64,000 nucleotides of DNA from Fodinicola feengrottensis (GTDB taxonomy: Bacteria; Actinomycetota; Actinomycetes; Mycobacteriales; HKI-0501). A model generated the notes under the pieces. The model searched no databases. It was not told the origin of the DNA and worked only from the letters and a program-made list of their open reading frames with translations. Every line of letters starts with the position of its first letter. The stretch's first letter is position 1. This document shows positions 9,940 through 18,928 of the stretch, one piece after another. The stretch lies in NCBI RefSeq assembly GCF_010993775.1, contig NZ_WOTO01000023.1:1-64000 (forward strand), read 5' to 3'. The translations under genes and the position numbers were made by a program.

Positions 9940-10590
9940 GTGAACAGCTCAGAAGCAGTGAACACCGACGCCGCGCGGCCACGCGCGTACGGCGGTCGCC
10001 GGGCCTCCGATCGCAAGGCCGAGCGACGCGAGCGACTGATGCAGGCCGGCCTGGAGCTTTTCGGCACCGCCGGATATCCGTCCAGCTCGATCGAGAAGCT
10101 GTGTGCACGAGCCGGAGTCTCCACCCGCAACTTCTACGAGGAGTTCACCGGCCGGGAGGCGTTGTTGATCGCGCTTTACGGCCGCATCCTGGAAGAAGCT
10201 GCGGTCGCCATCGGAGTCGCACTGACCGACACCGCGCAGGAGTCGATGCGGCCCCGGGTGGAGCGGGCGATCCGGGCGTACGTACGGACCATGGCCGAGG
10301 ACCCGCGCTGGGCCCGGCTGGCATATGTCGAGGTCATCGGGGTCAGTCAGGCCGTTGAGCAGTTCCGGATGGGCTGGCGGAACAACTACGTCGACCTGCT
10401 GGTCGGCGAGGCCGAGCGGGCCGCCGCACGCGGCGAGGCACCGCCCCGCGATTACCGGCTCAGCTCGCTGGGGCTGATCGGCGCGATCAACGAAATGGTG
10501 CACCAGTGGACGATCGCCGACGGCGGCATCGACCAGGAGGAATTGGTGGCCGAAATCGTACGCGTCGCGATGGCCGTGCTGAGTAACTAA
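9940..10590 (+). CDS. TetR-family transcriptional regulator
   Basis: 216 residues. The N-terminal HTH reads ERLMQAGLELFGTAGYPSSS then IEKLCARAGVSTRNFYEEF, the TetR signature, followed by an all-helical ligand domain with MAEDPRWARLAYVEVIGVS and a C-terminal dimer helix. The frame is intact. The start is GTG at 9940; a second GTG at 9958 is also possible, and neither has a strong ribosome site. It is divergent from the methyltransferase. The family usually represses its neighbours. Confidence 0.88.
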   Translation: MNSSEAVNTDAARPRAYGGRRASDRKAERRERLMQAGLELFGTAGYPSSSIEKLCARAGVSTRNFYEEFTGREALLIALYGRILEEAAVAIGVALTDTAQESMRPRVERAIRAYVRTMAEDPRWARLAYVEVIGVSQAVEQFRMGWRNNYVDLLVGEAERAAARGEAPPRDYRLSSLGLIGAINEMVHQWTIADGGIDQEELVAEIVRVAMAVLSN

Positions 10591-10614
10591 AACTCACCCT
10601 CTGTCCACAGTGGA

Positions 10615-11853
10615 CTATCGCGCGGGTGAGAGCCGCTGCCTGGCCCGCTCGATGACTTTGTCGGCCTCAGTGGAGATCGTCCGCGTCTCCTGCAAATAGG
10701 CCCAGTAATCCGGATGGACGCCGGCGAGCATCGACGGCGCGGCCTCCAGCCGAGCGACCAGTGCGTCCAACTGGCGCACTTCTTCGGGCCGCGCGCCACC
10801 CGGCGCGGCCAGCACGAACTTCTGCGCGTCCCGTACCTGGAACCAGGCCCGGTCGGCACCCTGCTTCGGATGCGCCACCACGTCCGCCAACTCGCGGGCC
10901 CTGGTGTCCACCGCCCGCAGCCCCGCCTCCGCCGCGTCGAGCCGGCGGCGAGCGTTCAGCAACGCGGTCGCCGCGTCCTCCCAGGCGCCCCGCTTGGCGG
11001 AGCGCTCGGCGGTGACCAGCGCCGACTTAGCCACATCCAAACCCTCGCGCGCGTCGTCCGGCACGTACTCAAGATCGGCCGAGCAGCCGCGGGCGAACCG
11101 CCGTCGCAGGTCCGACAGCGACTGGACCGCGAGCGGGATCCGCTGCCCGACCGCGTCCATCCGGGTAGCGGTGGAGAGCAGCCGCTTGCGGGTGTCGTCC
11201 ACCATCGCGAAGTACGCCGCCGCCGCGGCCGACTGCACGCCGGCGGCCGCGGTCGCGGTGTCCTTGGCCGCCTGGGACGGCCGCTGCCAGCCCGTCGCGC
11301 CCGGGTCCTGGCCCGGCGCTGACCTCCCGCCAGCGCCGCTCCACGTCGTCGAGCTTGGCCGCCACCGCCGCCGAGGTGTAGCCGGCGGCGGTGAGACCTG
11401 TCACGGCCATCCGCGCCTTCTCCAGCCCGGTCCGGGCCAGCGCCCGCGACCCGGCGAGGTCCTGCAACGCCGCGTCCAACCGGGACAGGTCCGGCGCGAT
11501 CCGCGACTCGAAAGCCTGCAGGTTCGCGTCCGCCGCGGCCAGCTGATCCCGTACGCCGGAGAACACCCCGATGGCCTGCCGCAACGCCGGCGCCTTCGTG
11601 TCCGGCTCGATCGGACACCGCTCGACCGCCGTCAGGTAAGCCGTCGATGCCTGCTCCGCGGCAGCCAGCAACGGACCCAGGTCAACCCGCATCCGCTGGC
11701 CGGAGACACCCCCGTCCAGCTGCGCGTACGACTGCACCTGCGCCTCGACGTGGTCCTGGGTGGTGTCCATGGAATGAAGGCCTGCGCGGCCGCCGACTTC
11801 GCGTCGAAGGCCGCGTCGGCGGCCTGCCGCCGCGCCTCACTGTTCCCGAACAC
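10615..11853 (-). CDS. Actinobacterial coiled-coil protein of unknown function
   Basis: About 410 residues, almost entirely Ala/Arg/Leu/Glu-rich heptad-like helix, with a long central repeat of the type ARRRLDAAEAGLRAVDTRA and a final YWAYLQETRTISTEADKVIE. No signal peptide, membrane helix or catalytic motif. Frameshifts near 11770 and 11310. I place the start at GTG 11853 (FGNSEARRQAADAAFDAKSA) because the helix periodicity begins there. Similar C-terminal helical rods occur in actinobacterial TPM-domain proteins, but no TPM domain is present here. It converges with the TetR gene and sits just before a tRNA cluster. Confidence 0.55.
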
Positions 11854-12012
11854 ACTGCCATCATGCCGCCTACGCGCTCGCCGAGTGACGGACCTCGGCG
11901 TACCGGTTTCGGCGGCCCGTACGCGATCACGTATGCTGGCGTGGCTTCCGACGGAGTTGGTTGGGCGGGTGAGATTCGGTCGAGGCCGATGTGCGATCAT
12001 GGCTGAGGTCCC

Positions 12013-12085
12013 GCTCCCATCGTCCAGAGGCCTAGGACGCCGCCCTTTCAAGGCGGTAACACGGGTTCGAATCCCGTTGGGAGTA
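12013..12085 (+). tRNA. tRNA-Glu (anticodon TTC)
   Basis: 73 nt. The acceptor gctccca pairs with tgggagt (terminal G-U), the anticodon loop is cTTTCaa, and the T-arm is acgggTTCGAATcccgt. CCA is not encoded. First of three tRNAs in the order Glu-Asp-Phe that is common in actinobacteria. Confidence 0.95.
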
Positions 12086-12126
12086 CTCGACCGTGAGGTC
12101 GTAGGATAGGCAGGCACCACCAGTTA

Positions 12127-12203
12127 GGCCCCGTAGCGCAGTTGGTTAGCGCGCCGCCCTGTCACGGCGGAGGTCGCCGGTTCGAGCCCGGTCGGGGGGG
12201 TCG
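12127..12203 (+). tRNA. tRNA-Asp (anticodon GTC), acceptor stem disrupted by extra Gs
   Basis: Anticodon loop cTGTCac on a ccgcc/ggcgg stem, D-arm agcgcagttggttagcgc, and T-arm with ttcgagc. The 5' acceptor ggccccg should be matched by cggggtc, but the 3' side carries seven Gs where four fit, so the stem pairs only if three Gs are ignored. Most likely a homopolymer error. Confidence 0.9.
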
Positions 12204-12240
12204 CTCAGTCGGTCAGGTCATGCATCTGGACCGGCACCGC

Positions 12241-12319
12241 GGCCAGGTAGCTCAGTTGGTACGAGCGTCCGACTGAAAATCGGATCGGAAGGTCGGCGGT
12301 TCGACCCCGCCCCTGGCCA
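12241..12319 (+). tRNA. tRNA-Phe (anticodon GAA) with a 5-nt duplication
   Basis: The acceptor ggccagg/cctggcc pairs perfectly, the anticodon loop is ctGAAaa on tccga/tcgga, and the T-arm is ggcggTTCGACCccgcc. After the 3' anticodon strand tcgga the same five bases occur again before the variable loop aggtc, making the molecule 79 nt instead of about 74. Either a tandem duplication or an assembly slip. Confidence 0.9.
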
Positions 12320-12978
12320 CTCTCACCACCTTCCATGTCAAACGTTCCACCGCAGGTCCGCCCGGGGCTTTCGCATGTCCGGGCCGAGCTGGCCCCGAAC
12401 GGCCTGCGTAGACCCTGTTTGGCCTGGGCTAATCGCACGCTAATTGCACGACGGCCGTACCGGGTTTTCACCACCCTCTCGCGGTCCTGGTTGGTCTTCC
12501 CGTCGGCGGTCGCAGACCTACCGGGCCGGACTGCCAGGGTCAGCCGTGGGGGTGTCGGTAGATCCTGGCAGTCCGGTCTGGTCGCCTTTGGCGTCGAAGG
12601 GAAGGCCAACCAGTGCCACGTACCCGCTGTACGTCGAGGGCTTCTCGGAGGCGCCAGGGGGTTTCGGGGGCCAGCGAGGACCCCCGAGCACAGACAGCTC
12701 GACTGCATGGTCGGCAGCTCAGCCTGGTGCTGATCGTGGTGAATGCATCTGTGCGGAGCGGCGTGACTCCGGCCGACCGGTGCGGCCGCCGTCCGAGGAC
12801 GGCGCCCAGCGTCGCCCGCAGCGGCGGTGTGGCGGGCCGGGCGACCGGAGCGCGCCCTTGATCCAATACAGAGCAATTCAGCAGCGAGACGCGAACGGGC
12901 GTGTGCACGTACCGGACTTGGCGCGAGGTATCGCACATCGGCTGGACCAAGGTTTGGTGTCCCGGTAGCGTGACTGGC
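12320..12978. other. Gene-poor stretch downstream of the tRNAs
   Basis: About 660 bp with no convincing gene on either strand. It holds one copy (about 12390-12447) of a dispersed 55-bp sequence seen again near 55,830. The long open frames here run antisense through the tRNAs and lack any domain. Possibly scar sequence left by tRNA-targeted integration; no integrase is present. Confidence 0.4.
12425..12443. repeat. Dispersed repeat, copy 1
   Basis: The 19-bp core tgggctaatcgcacgctaa is identical to 55858-55876, in the same orientation. Similarity extends about 35 bp leftward at roughly 80 percent. On the minus strand both copies read VRLAQA(K/N)QGL(R/I)RP, with several differences silent, so the block may be the end of a once-coding sequence. 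Confidence 0.6.
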
Positions 12979-13874
12979 ATGGCTGATCGAGCTGAGTTCA
13001 CGGAAGCAAGTACGCGGGCAACGCTGGAAAGTGCGGCCGCTACGGTCGGCATCGATGCCAACGGCGCGGAGCTGCTGCGGCTCGGCTCACACGCGGTCTA
13101 CCGCCTTCGTGACGCCATCGTCGCGCGCGTCGCACGTACGGCTGCCGATGTCGCCAGCTACCGGCGAGAGATCGGCGTTGCTGACTGGCTGGAGTCCGTC
13201 AGCTATCCGGCCGCCCGCGCAGTCCATGTTGATCAGCCAGTCGTCGTTGACAATCGTGTCGTGGTCTTCTGGCAGTCCATTTCAGACCGGCAGGACTACG
13301 GAACCCCTGCCGATGTCGCGCACCTGGTAAAGCAGCTTCACGCACTGGACGCTCCGGCGAGTCTCGATCTCCCCCAGCTTGAGCCGTTCACCAGGGTGAT
13401 GCCGCGCCTCGATGCTGCCATCGGACTTGACGAGGCAGATCGGGCGTACCTGGTCGAGCGACTGCCAGAGCTGCAGAAGGCGTACGCCGGCCTTGATTTC
13501 GTTCTACCCGCTGGAGTAATCCACGGTGACGCCAGCGTCGGCAACGTCATTCTCGACCAATCCCGCCAACCGATCTTGCTCGACCTGGACGGCTTCGCCA
13601 TCGGCCCCCGCGAATGGGATCTGGTCGTGACTGCCATGTACTACGACAGCTTTGGCTGGCACACCAAAGCCGAGTACGACGAGTTCACCAAGATCTACGG
13701 CTTCGACATCATGGCCTGGCCCGGCTATGAAACCCTGCGCTCAATCCGCGAGTACCTAATGGTCAGCTGGCTGAGCCAGAAGCTGGCGAGAGCGAGAAAT
13801 TCGCCAATGAGGTCCGGATGAGGATCTCGTCCCTCCGTAACGGTGAGAGTCGGAAGGGTTGGAATCCGTATTAG
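12979..13874 (+). CDS. Aminoglycoside phosphotransferase-fold (APH) kinase
   Basis: About 298 residues. The Brenner-type catalytic loop VIHGDASVGNVIL (catalytic Asp, Mg-binding Asn) and the second metal site ILLDLDGFAIGPREWDL are unmistakable for the APH/choline-kinase fold. The N-terminal lobe has an ATP-binding Arg in AIVARVAR. As read, the frame ends at 13821, but a one-base shift near 13785 continues as AGESEKFANEVRMRISSLR to a TAG at 13874, the usual C-terminal helix of this family. The substrate (antibiotic, small alcohol or sugar) cannot be told. It converges on, and slightly overlaps, the next gene. Confidence 0.85.
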
Positions 13875-14458
13875 GCCGTTTCGTTGGGGTGGCCGAGTCG
13901 CGACGGCCGTAGAACTGCTTGGGTCTTCAGAGTCGCAATGAGCGTTTCTGGGACGTCCCGGATTAGTACATCCTCTGAGCGCCAGTCATGCACGCCCTGG
14001 GAAACGCTTCCCAGTGTCGTGGCTACAGCATTCGTATTCCGTAGAACGCGGGCACGGTCGAATGGATGGCTACTCCTCGGCAGATACGGGAGGCAGGCGT
14101 CAGTTACCCGGAGAACGAAGGACTGCAGATCATTATCCCGAATCGCGGGCAGAACACGACGACGGATCTTTGTGAATTCGTTCCATGCGTGGTTCATTTC
14201 CGTGACCCACTCTTTGGTCTTCTGCCGATCCTCGACGTTTAGCCTCTCGACGAGGTCAAACAGGGCGTCATCGAGATCTTCTCCCGCCTTGATAGCAGCC
14301 TGCGCTGTCGCGAGCTGCCGTGAGTTCTCGATAGACATCGTTGTGAGTGTGAAGTTGCTCTTTCGAGTCTTGTAGAGCACTACGAGCGCGACCAGAGTAG
14401 AGATCACGCCATTGAGAAATGCACCCACGACCGGTGGGATTACCGCAGTCCAGTCCAT
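13871..14458 (-). CDS. Single-pass membrane protein of unknown function
   Basis: 195 residues. One N-terminal membrane helix (VVGAFLNGVISTLVALVVLY) followed by a basic stop-transfer KTRKS and a soluble helical domain containing a Trp-rich stretch (VTEMNHAWNEFTKIRRRVL). Intact frame. The ATG at 14458 is preferred to the TTG at 14524 because the helix follows directly. Base composition is lower in GC than its neighbours, a possible sign of transfer. No family recognised. Confidence 0.55.
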   Translation of the reverse strand: MDWTAVIPPVVGAFLNGVISTLVALVVLYKTRKSNFTLTTMSIENSRQLATAQAAIKAGEDLDDALFDLVERLNVEDRQKTKEWVTEMNHAWNEFTKIRRRVLPAIRDNDLQSFVLRVTDACLPYLPRSSHPFDRARVLRNTNAVATTLGSVSQGVHDWRSEDVLIRDVPETLIATLKTQAVLRPSRLGHPNETA

Positions 14459-14642
14459 GACGACGGAGCCTAAAGCTGTGCGCTCTGACTGAGTAGTGGC
14501 TGCTTGTACGAGTTGTACGGCCAAACGACGCCGAAGCTAGGGCCAACAGTCACTAACGACACAGAGCAACGCGGGACTCCAGTGACGGCTCGGCTGGCTC
14601 TACTGCATACGTTCGGGCAGCAGCATCACGCGGCTTGACTGC

Positions 14643-16090
14643 TTATGCGGGAGCTGCGAGGCGCCATAAAGTATGTAGTTCGGCTGCGGAAATAAAGCTC
14701 CGATCCATCACACTCGGGCCGGCCAGGGCGAGGCGAGCCCTGAATTCGCGGAGGTACTCGACGGTTCGCGCGGACTTCAAGTGTTCACCTACATCGATGG
14801 CTTTGAGTGCTATGGATTGAGCTTGTTCGCGGTCACCTGCGGCTAGGTGCGCGTCAGCCAGCACCATGGTGGCGAAATAGTTGCTGCGTAGGTATTCGTC
14901 GCTGGTTCCGCATACCGATTGCAGGAGGTAGCCGGCGGCGTCCTGGTGGCGGCCGAGGTCGCGGAAGCAATGGCCAATTTCTGCGGCCAGCTCGGCTTCG
15001 TCGACGTACCGAATCCACTCGGGGTCGTCGTCGGGCTTGCGCTTGTCAAAGAGAGTGACGGCTTTCGAGATGGCCCGGTCAGTGCCGGTGGCGTCGCCCT
15101 GCCGGGCGAGTGCGCGGGCTTCCATGAGGGAGAAGTGGGCGGTCAGGGTGGCGGTGGCGCGGCCTCGGGTTCCAGCTTGCGCGGCCTGTGCGAGTTGTGC
15201 AGCTTGGGTGTACTTACCGACGAATGTTGCCTGGTGGCTCATTGCGTCCATGATGCTGGCGGAGAGTACGCGGTCTCCGGCTGAGTCGGCGATTTTTGTT
15301 GCCTGGATGAAATATCGCTGCGCAAGTCCGTGGTTGCCTGCGTCGTACGACATCCACGCGACCAGCATGACCGCCTCGGCGGTGGCGCGGTACAGGTCGC
15401 GGCGGACCGGGCCGGGTTGGTGCTCGTCCAGCAGTGGCAAGACATCGCTGCGCAGGTATTGGACGAGGGCCTGGCGGGCGTGGCCTCCGCCGAATTGGTT
15501 GTCTAGCCGCGCGAAAAGCTCGGTCGTACGGCGAATCCCTTCAACGCCAGCGATTCGGCCGAGATCGGCCGGTGCGGCCTGGTCGGTGTCAGCCAGCATC
15601 CACTGCATGGACGTGTTCTTCCAAGCGTCGAGATCGACAGCGGCGGCAACGATGCCCGGATTGCCGTCGAGGTCGACTCGGAGCAGATCGGCGATGCTGA
15701 CGCGGTCCGGTTCGTCGCCGGTCGGATAGGTCAGACCGACGGTCAGATCGGGTGCAGTGTCGCCCGCGCTCGACGGAGTGTGAGCGAGGGTTGATGCTGC
15801 GTGCCTATCAAGTCCTGCAAAAGGTCGTAGCGCGCGCTCTGTGGCATGTCGAGGCCGTTGGCGATGTCGATAAGAACGCCGAGCGTCTTTTCCTTGGTCT
15901 TGTTGATCATGCGGCTGATCTGGCCCTGATCCTTTCCCAGAGCCACACCGATCCGGGTCTGCGAGATCTTGGGCGAAAGGCTGCCCATGATCTTGAACAG
16001 TTGGCCGATATCGCGCGCACGCAGAGCCTGACGGACCGCCGGATCCGTCCAGAAGTCCGGCGGGAGTCGGATCGGGTCGTATCCCGGCAC
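14643..16090 (-). CDS. HTH/TPR-type actinobacterial regulator
   Basis: About 480 residues. An N-terminal lead (PPDFWTDPAVRQALRARDIG) precedes an XRE-like helix-turn-helix, SQTRIGVALGKDQGQISRMI, and then a long array of TPR-like helical pairs (for example AEIGHCFRDLGRHQDAAGYL). One frameshift near 15765 lies between the domains. The GTG at 16090 (PGYDPIRLPP) follows GGGAGG by 11 nt and was chosen over longer frames that have no ribosome site. Family members act as peptide- or partner-sensing regulators of secondary metabolism and development. It is divergent from a row of CxxC mini-proteins, a recurring actinobacterial pairing. Confidence 0.75.
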
Positions 16091-16236
16091 GCGGTCGCTG
16101 ACCTCCCGTAGCTGCGCAAACGCTATCCACAGTGATTGTAGGCGTGCGCCGGGTGACGGTGGCCGTTTGGCTATGACTACATGCCATATGCCAGCGAGCC
16201 ATGGGATAGCAGGCTGCCAGTCAACAGGCTTGTCAC

Positions 16237-16422
16237 ATGGACAAGCCAGCGGATGGGCAGGTGGACACCTTGCCAGGTAAAGAGGTTTGCCGGTCATGTG
16301 AGGGCCGTGGCTGGAAGCTGGTCTTTCGGTTGCGGGTATTGCCGATGTCTGAGTCGTCGTTTCGGCAGCCGCGTACGACGTGTATGGACTGCTGGGGAAC
16401 CGGGCATGTCGGCGCGGCCTGA
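16237..16422 (+). CDS. CxxC zinc-ribbon-like mini-protein
   Basis: 61 residues with two CxxC knuckles, EVCRSCEGRGWK and TTCMDCWGTGH, the layout of a DnaJ-type zinc ribbon. No other domain. First of a run of small same-strand genes divergent from the HTH/TPR regulator; its end overlaps the next gene by 17 bp. Confidence 0.6.
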   Translation: MDKPADGQVDTLPGKEVCRSCEGRGWKLVFRLRVLPMSESSFRQPRTTCMDCWGTGHVGAA

Positions 16423-16693
16423 GTCGTTGCCGCCTGGAGACTTGGACGTGTTCCGGTCGGTGTTGGTGCAACATCGCCCACACGGAGTCCAGGTGGGTAC
16501 GCGTACCTGCTCGTGTTGTGGTGGCGTCTGGGATTCGGTGCAGCTGGGCGACGGTCCGAGCTTCATCCACCGCTGTATTGAGCGGTTGGACGCGCAACTG
16601 GCCCTGGCCGAGGTCGGGCAGCTGCCTGATTCGCTCTTGGCGCCGGCGCCAGTGGTCCAGCCGAGACTGGGGTTTCTAACTTCCTACAGGTAA
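16406..16693 (+). CDS. Small Cys-rich protein
   Basis: 95 residues. A CxCC motif in TRTCSCCGGVWDSV and a later IHRC could form one metal site, followed by a helix ERLDAQLALAEVGQLP. The ATG at 16406 overlaps the preceding stop. Function unknown; members of such gene rows are often partners of the adjacent HTH/TPR regulator. Confidence 0.5.
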   Translation: MSARPESLPPGDLDVFRSVLVQHRPHGVQVGTRTCSCCGGVWDSVQLGDGPSFIHRCIERLDAQLALAEVGQLPDSLLAPAPVVQPRLGFLTSYR

Positions 16694-16887
16694 AAGCTGG
16701 CCGGACGGGTCCGGTTGAGCTTCTCGCCGTGACATGTGGCACGAGGGGTGCGGCGGGGGTGATGCTCCCGGATCCGTCTGGCCGTTCACTGGGCTCCAGC
16801 TCAGTCGCTATGGGTTTGCTCCGATCCCCATCGTGCATCCATAGCGCTGAGCTGGAGTCCGTCCTCTTTCATGGGAGGCATCGGGGC

Positions 16888-17130
16888 ATGGTCGTTCTGG
16901 TACGCGCCGATTCGGTGCTGACGTTGACCGCGCGGGATCTGTCGAGTGCACATCAGCCGCGAGTACGACGCGATCGTGTGTCGTGCCGGGCGTGTGATGA
17001 CCTGTGGCCGTGTGACGTGCGCGCGGTGGCCGAAGCGGTGCTGGTGGCTGCGGGGATGAATCCGCGGGCGTATGACGATTCCCCGCCGATGCCGCGTAGG
17101 CGTCCGGCTCCGCATCGGGCCGTGCGGTGA
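16888..17130 (+). CDS. Small CxxC protein
   Basis: 80 residues with RVSCRACDDLWPCDVRAV, a CxxC plus third Cys that recurs in small actinobacterial proteins beside HTH regulators. GGGAGG lies about 12 nt before the ATG. Its TGA overlaps the GTG of the next frame. Confidence 0.5.
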   Translation: MVVLVRADSVLTLTARDLSSAHQPRVRRDRVSCRACDDLWPCDVRAVAEAVLVAAGMNPRAYDDSPPMPRRRPAPHRAVR

Positions 17131-17753
17131 GCATGCTCGGGCAGGTCTTGTCACTGCGCCGGCAGGTCGCGCAAGCTAAGACAGATGCCGCGCAGATGCT
17201 GCAGGATGCTCGCGCGAAAAGGGACCAGCGGCGGGTAGACCACTACTCCGGCAAGACCCTAGCGTTGATCACGATCCTTGACATGATGATCGACAAAGAA
17301 TTTGGTCTGACAAAAAGAAGAATCCGACTAGCCAGATCGGCGCGGCCCCGCGTGGCAGGTCTCTGTGCAGGTCGTAGAGTTGTGCACGGATCACAAGAGT
17401 TTGCAATCACCTCAGCACCTGTTGCCGGAACCGCAAAACCGATGACGCGGCGGATGCGCGTTCTCGACCGGGCCGGTGTGCCACCACCGACCGGTTTCAC
17501 GTACGGCTGGTCTGCCAGCTGGCAGACCAGCCGCTCTAGGACGGTGGTGACGTATCCGCGTGGTAGGTATGCGTGCCACGGCGCGGGTCATGTCCTAGAT
17601 CCGGCGAGAGCTCGTCCGCGGCGACCATCCGCGCGATCGCCGCAGGTCAGAGTCTTTCCTGCCATACCTGTTCGTTGCCTTGTGCACAGTCCTGGACAAC
17701 GAGATGTGCCGGGTCCGTGCCGTCTAGGCATCGGCCACTCGGATTCCAAGTGA
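17127..17753 (+). CDS. Short helical protein with doubtful C-terminal half
   Basis: The GTG overlaps the previous stop (GTGA). The first 60 residues (SLRRQVAQAKTDAAQMLQDA) form a charged amphipathic helix and look like a real small protein. From about 17,300 onward the composition is no longer protein-like, and the frame runs 100 bp into the 3' end of the lectin gene on the other strand. The true gene probably ends near 17,330, with the stop hidden by a frameshift. Confidence 0.35.
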   Translation: MSMLGQVLSLRRQVAQAKTDAAQMLQDARAKRDQRRVDHYSGKTLALITILDMMIDKEFGLTKRRIRLARSARPRVAGLCAGRRVVHGSQEFAITSAPVAGTAKPMTRRMRVLDRAGVPPPTGFTYGWSASWQTSRSRTVVTYPRGRYACHGAGHVLDPARARPRRPSARSPQVRVFPAIPVRCLVHSPGQRDVPGPCRLGIGHSDSK

Positions 17754-18560
17754 TCGGAATATTTCTGCCGTTTGTGTCATAGGTCCAGGCGAGGAGAGGG
17801 TCGTTGTTATTGCTGTCGCCACACGCACTCGTCGACACCGGCCCGGCGCCTGAGGTGACGACGGTGGAGAGGCAGCGGCCGCTGGCGAAATTGACGAAGG
17901 TCGCGCCATAGGTGGCGGTGTACCAAAGTTGGGAGCTGTTGCTGGTGCAGCTCGACAGAAATGCCGATCCGCTGACGTCGGTGTCAAGACACAGTGAGTT
18001 TCCCGCGTTCATGAAGCGAGAAACATCCCCGATGAACACTTGAGTCCATCTCTGGGTCGCGTCACCGTTCCGGCAGAATTCGGCGGCCACCGCACCGGAC
18101 GGATCTGCTTCCAGACAACGGCCGGTGTCGCGGTTGACCCAGGTGCCAGGGTCGTTGCCACTGCTGCTGTCGACATTCATCGTCCAGGTCTGAGCCGCGT
18201 CGTTCCTGCAGGCGTCCGTGTGTACGGATTCTTGAAAGTTGTCAATACACAGGCCCAGGATGTTTTGAACAGGGGTGTGTCATAACCAAAGACGTCGGTC
18301 AAGTACCATTTCTGGCCGTAGTTGGCCCGACCGAAATCGCAGGGAGAGGTGGACACTTTCCCCGCGCCGTCGGCAAAGAGGCACTGGCCGGTCGCCGCGT
18401 TCGCGTACACTCGGAAGGTGCCTCCTTGGACATTTTGCGACTCCAGGGAACGCGGAGTCACCGAGTGCGTTGAGGCGCCTGCTGAAGACGCTGGGGTGAG
18501 TGCCAAGAGCACCGCGACTACAGCAGCACTGATTCTGACGTATCGTGGGAGGATTTTCAC
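17647..18560 (-). CDS. Secreted ricin-type beta-trefoil lectin
   Basis: About 304 residues. Sec signal at the N-terminus (ISAAVVAVLLALTPASSAGA, cleavage probably after ASA/GAS near residue 30). The mature part is two trefoil-like domains built of repeated units with the hallmark Cys pairs and Q-x-W: GRCLEADPSG then ATQRWTQVF, SLCLDTDVSG then SSQLWYTAT, GRCLDGTDP then NEQVWQERL. A frameshift near 18,230 divides the two; joined, the sequence reads through AAQTWTMNVDSS. It binds glycans outside the cell. There is no catalytic domain, so it is a free-standing lectin rather than an enzyme accessory. Confidence 0.85.
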
Positions 18561-18928
18561 TAGAGGACTCCGTTTGTGTAAGCACGGTACAATGCACGTG
18601 AATTGTCGCGAGATCTTGGTGCGTATGTATCCGTGCTACCACTGATAAACCCGCCTAGTGATTTCCCTATGGGGCAAGTGTGAAGATAGCCTTGACGTAC
18701 GCGTCCGCCAACGACCCGTCCGGTAAGAACAACTTCGACATGTCATCCCACCTCAGGTCAGTAGAGGTGCGTCTGAGCCGGGGAAGTGGTATAGGGGACG
18801 CGGCGGGTTTTCAAATCCATTCCAATAAATCCACAAATGATCGCCAGCGATCAAAGCTTATTGGGTGGCCGAGCCTCCACCCCGTGGCCACCGCGTGGAG
18901 TCAAACTCAACAGTAATTTTCGGGGCAC
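18561..18928. other. Intergenic region between lectin and glycosidase-like genes
   Basis: 368 bp, less GC-rich near 18,590-18,660, consistent with the lectin promoter (leftward). An open frame at 18680-18916 has no ribosome site or family features. No terminator hairpin was evident for the leftward gene ending at 18929. Confidence 0.4.

Noticed and set aside
10603..10615. GTCCACAGTGGAC palindrome between TetR and coiled-coil genes as an operator
   Set aside because: It lies at the 3' ends of convergent genes; similar GTCCAC/GTGGAC strings occur within coding sequence near 22,995 and 23,990, so it is probably chance.
12205..12936. Leftward open frame running through tRNA-Phe
   Set aside because: It covers a tRNA and the gene-poor stretch; no ribosome site or recognisable domain. 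Only the short VRLAQA-like block is of interest.
18680..18916. 78-codon frame between lectin and glycosidase-like genes
   Set aside because: No ribosome site, no conserved features, and low-complexity codon use.
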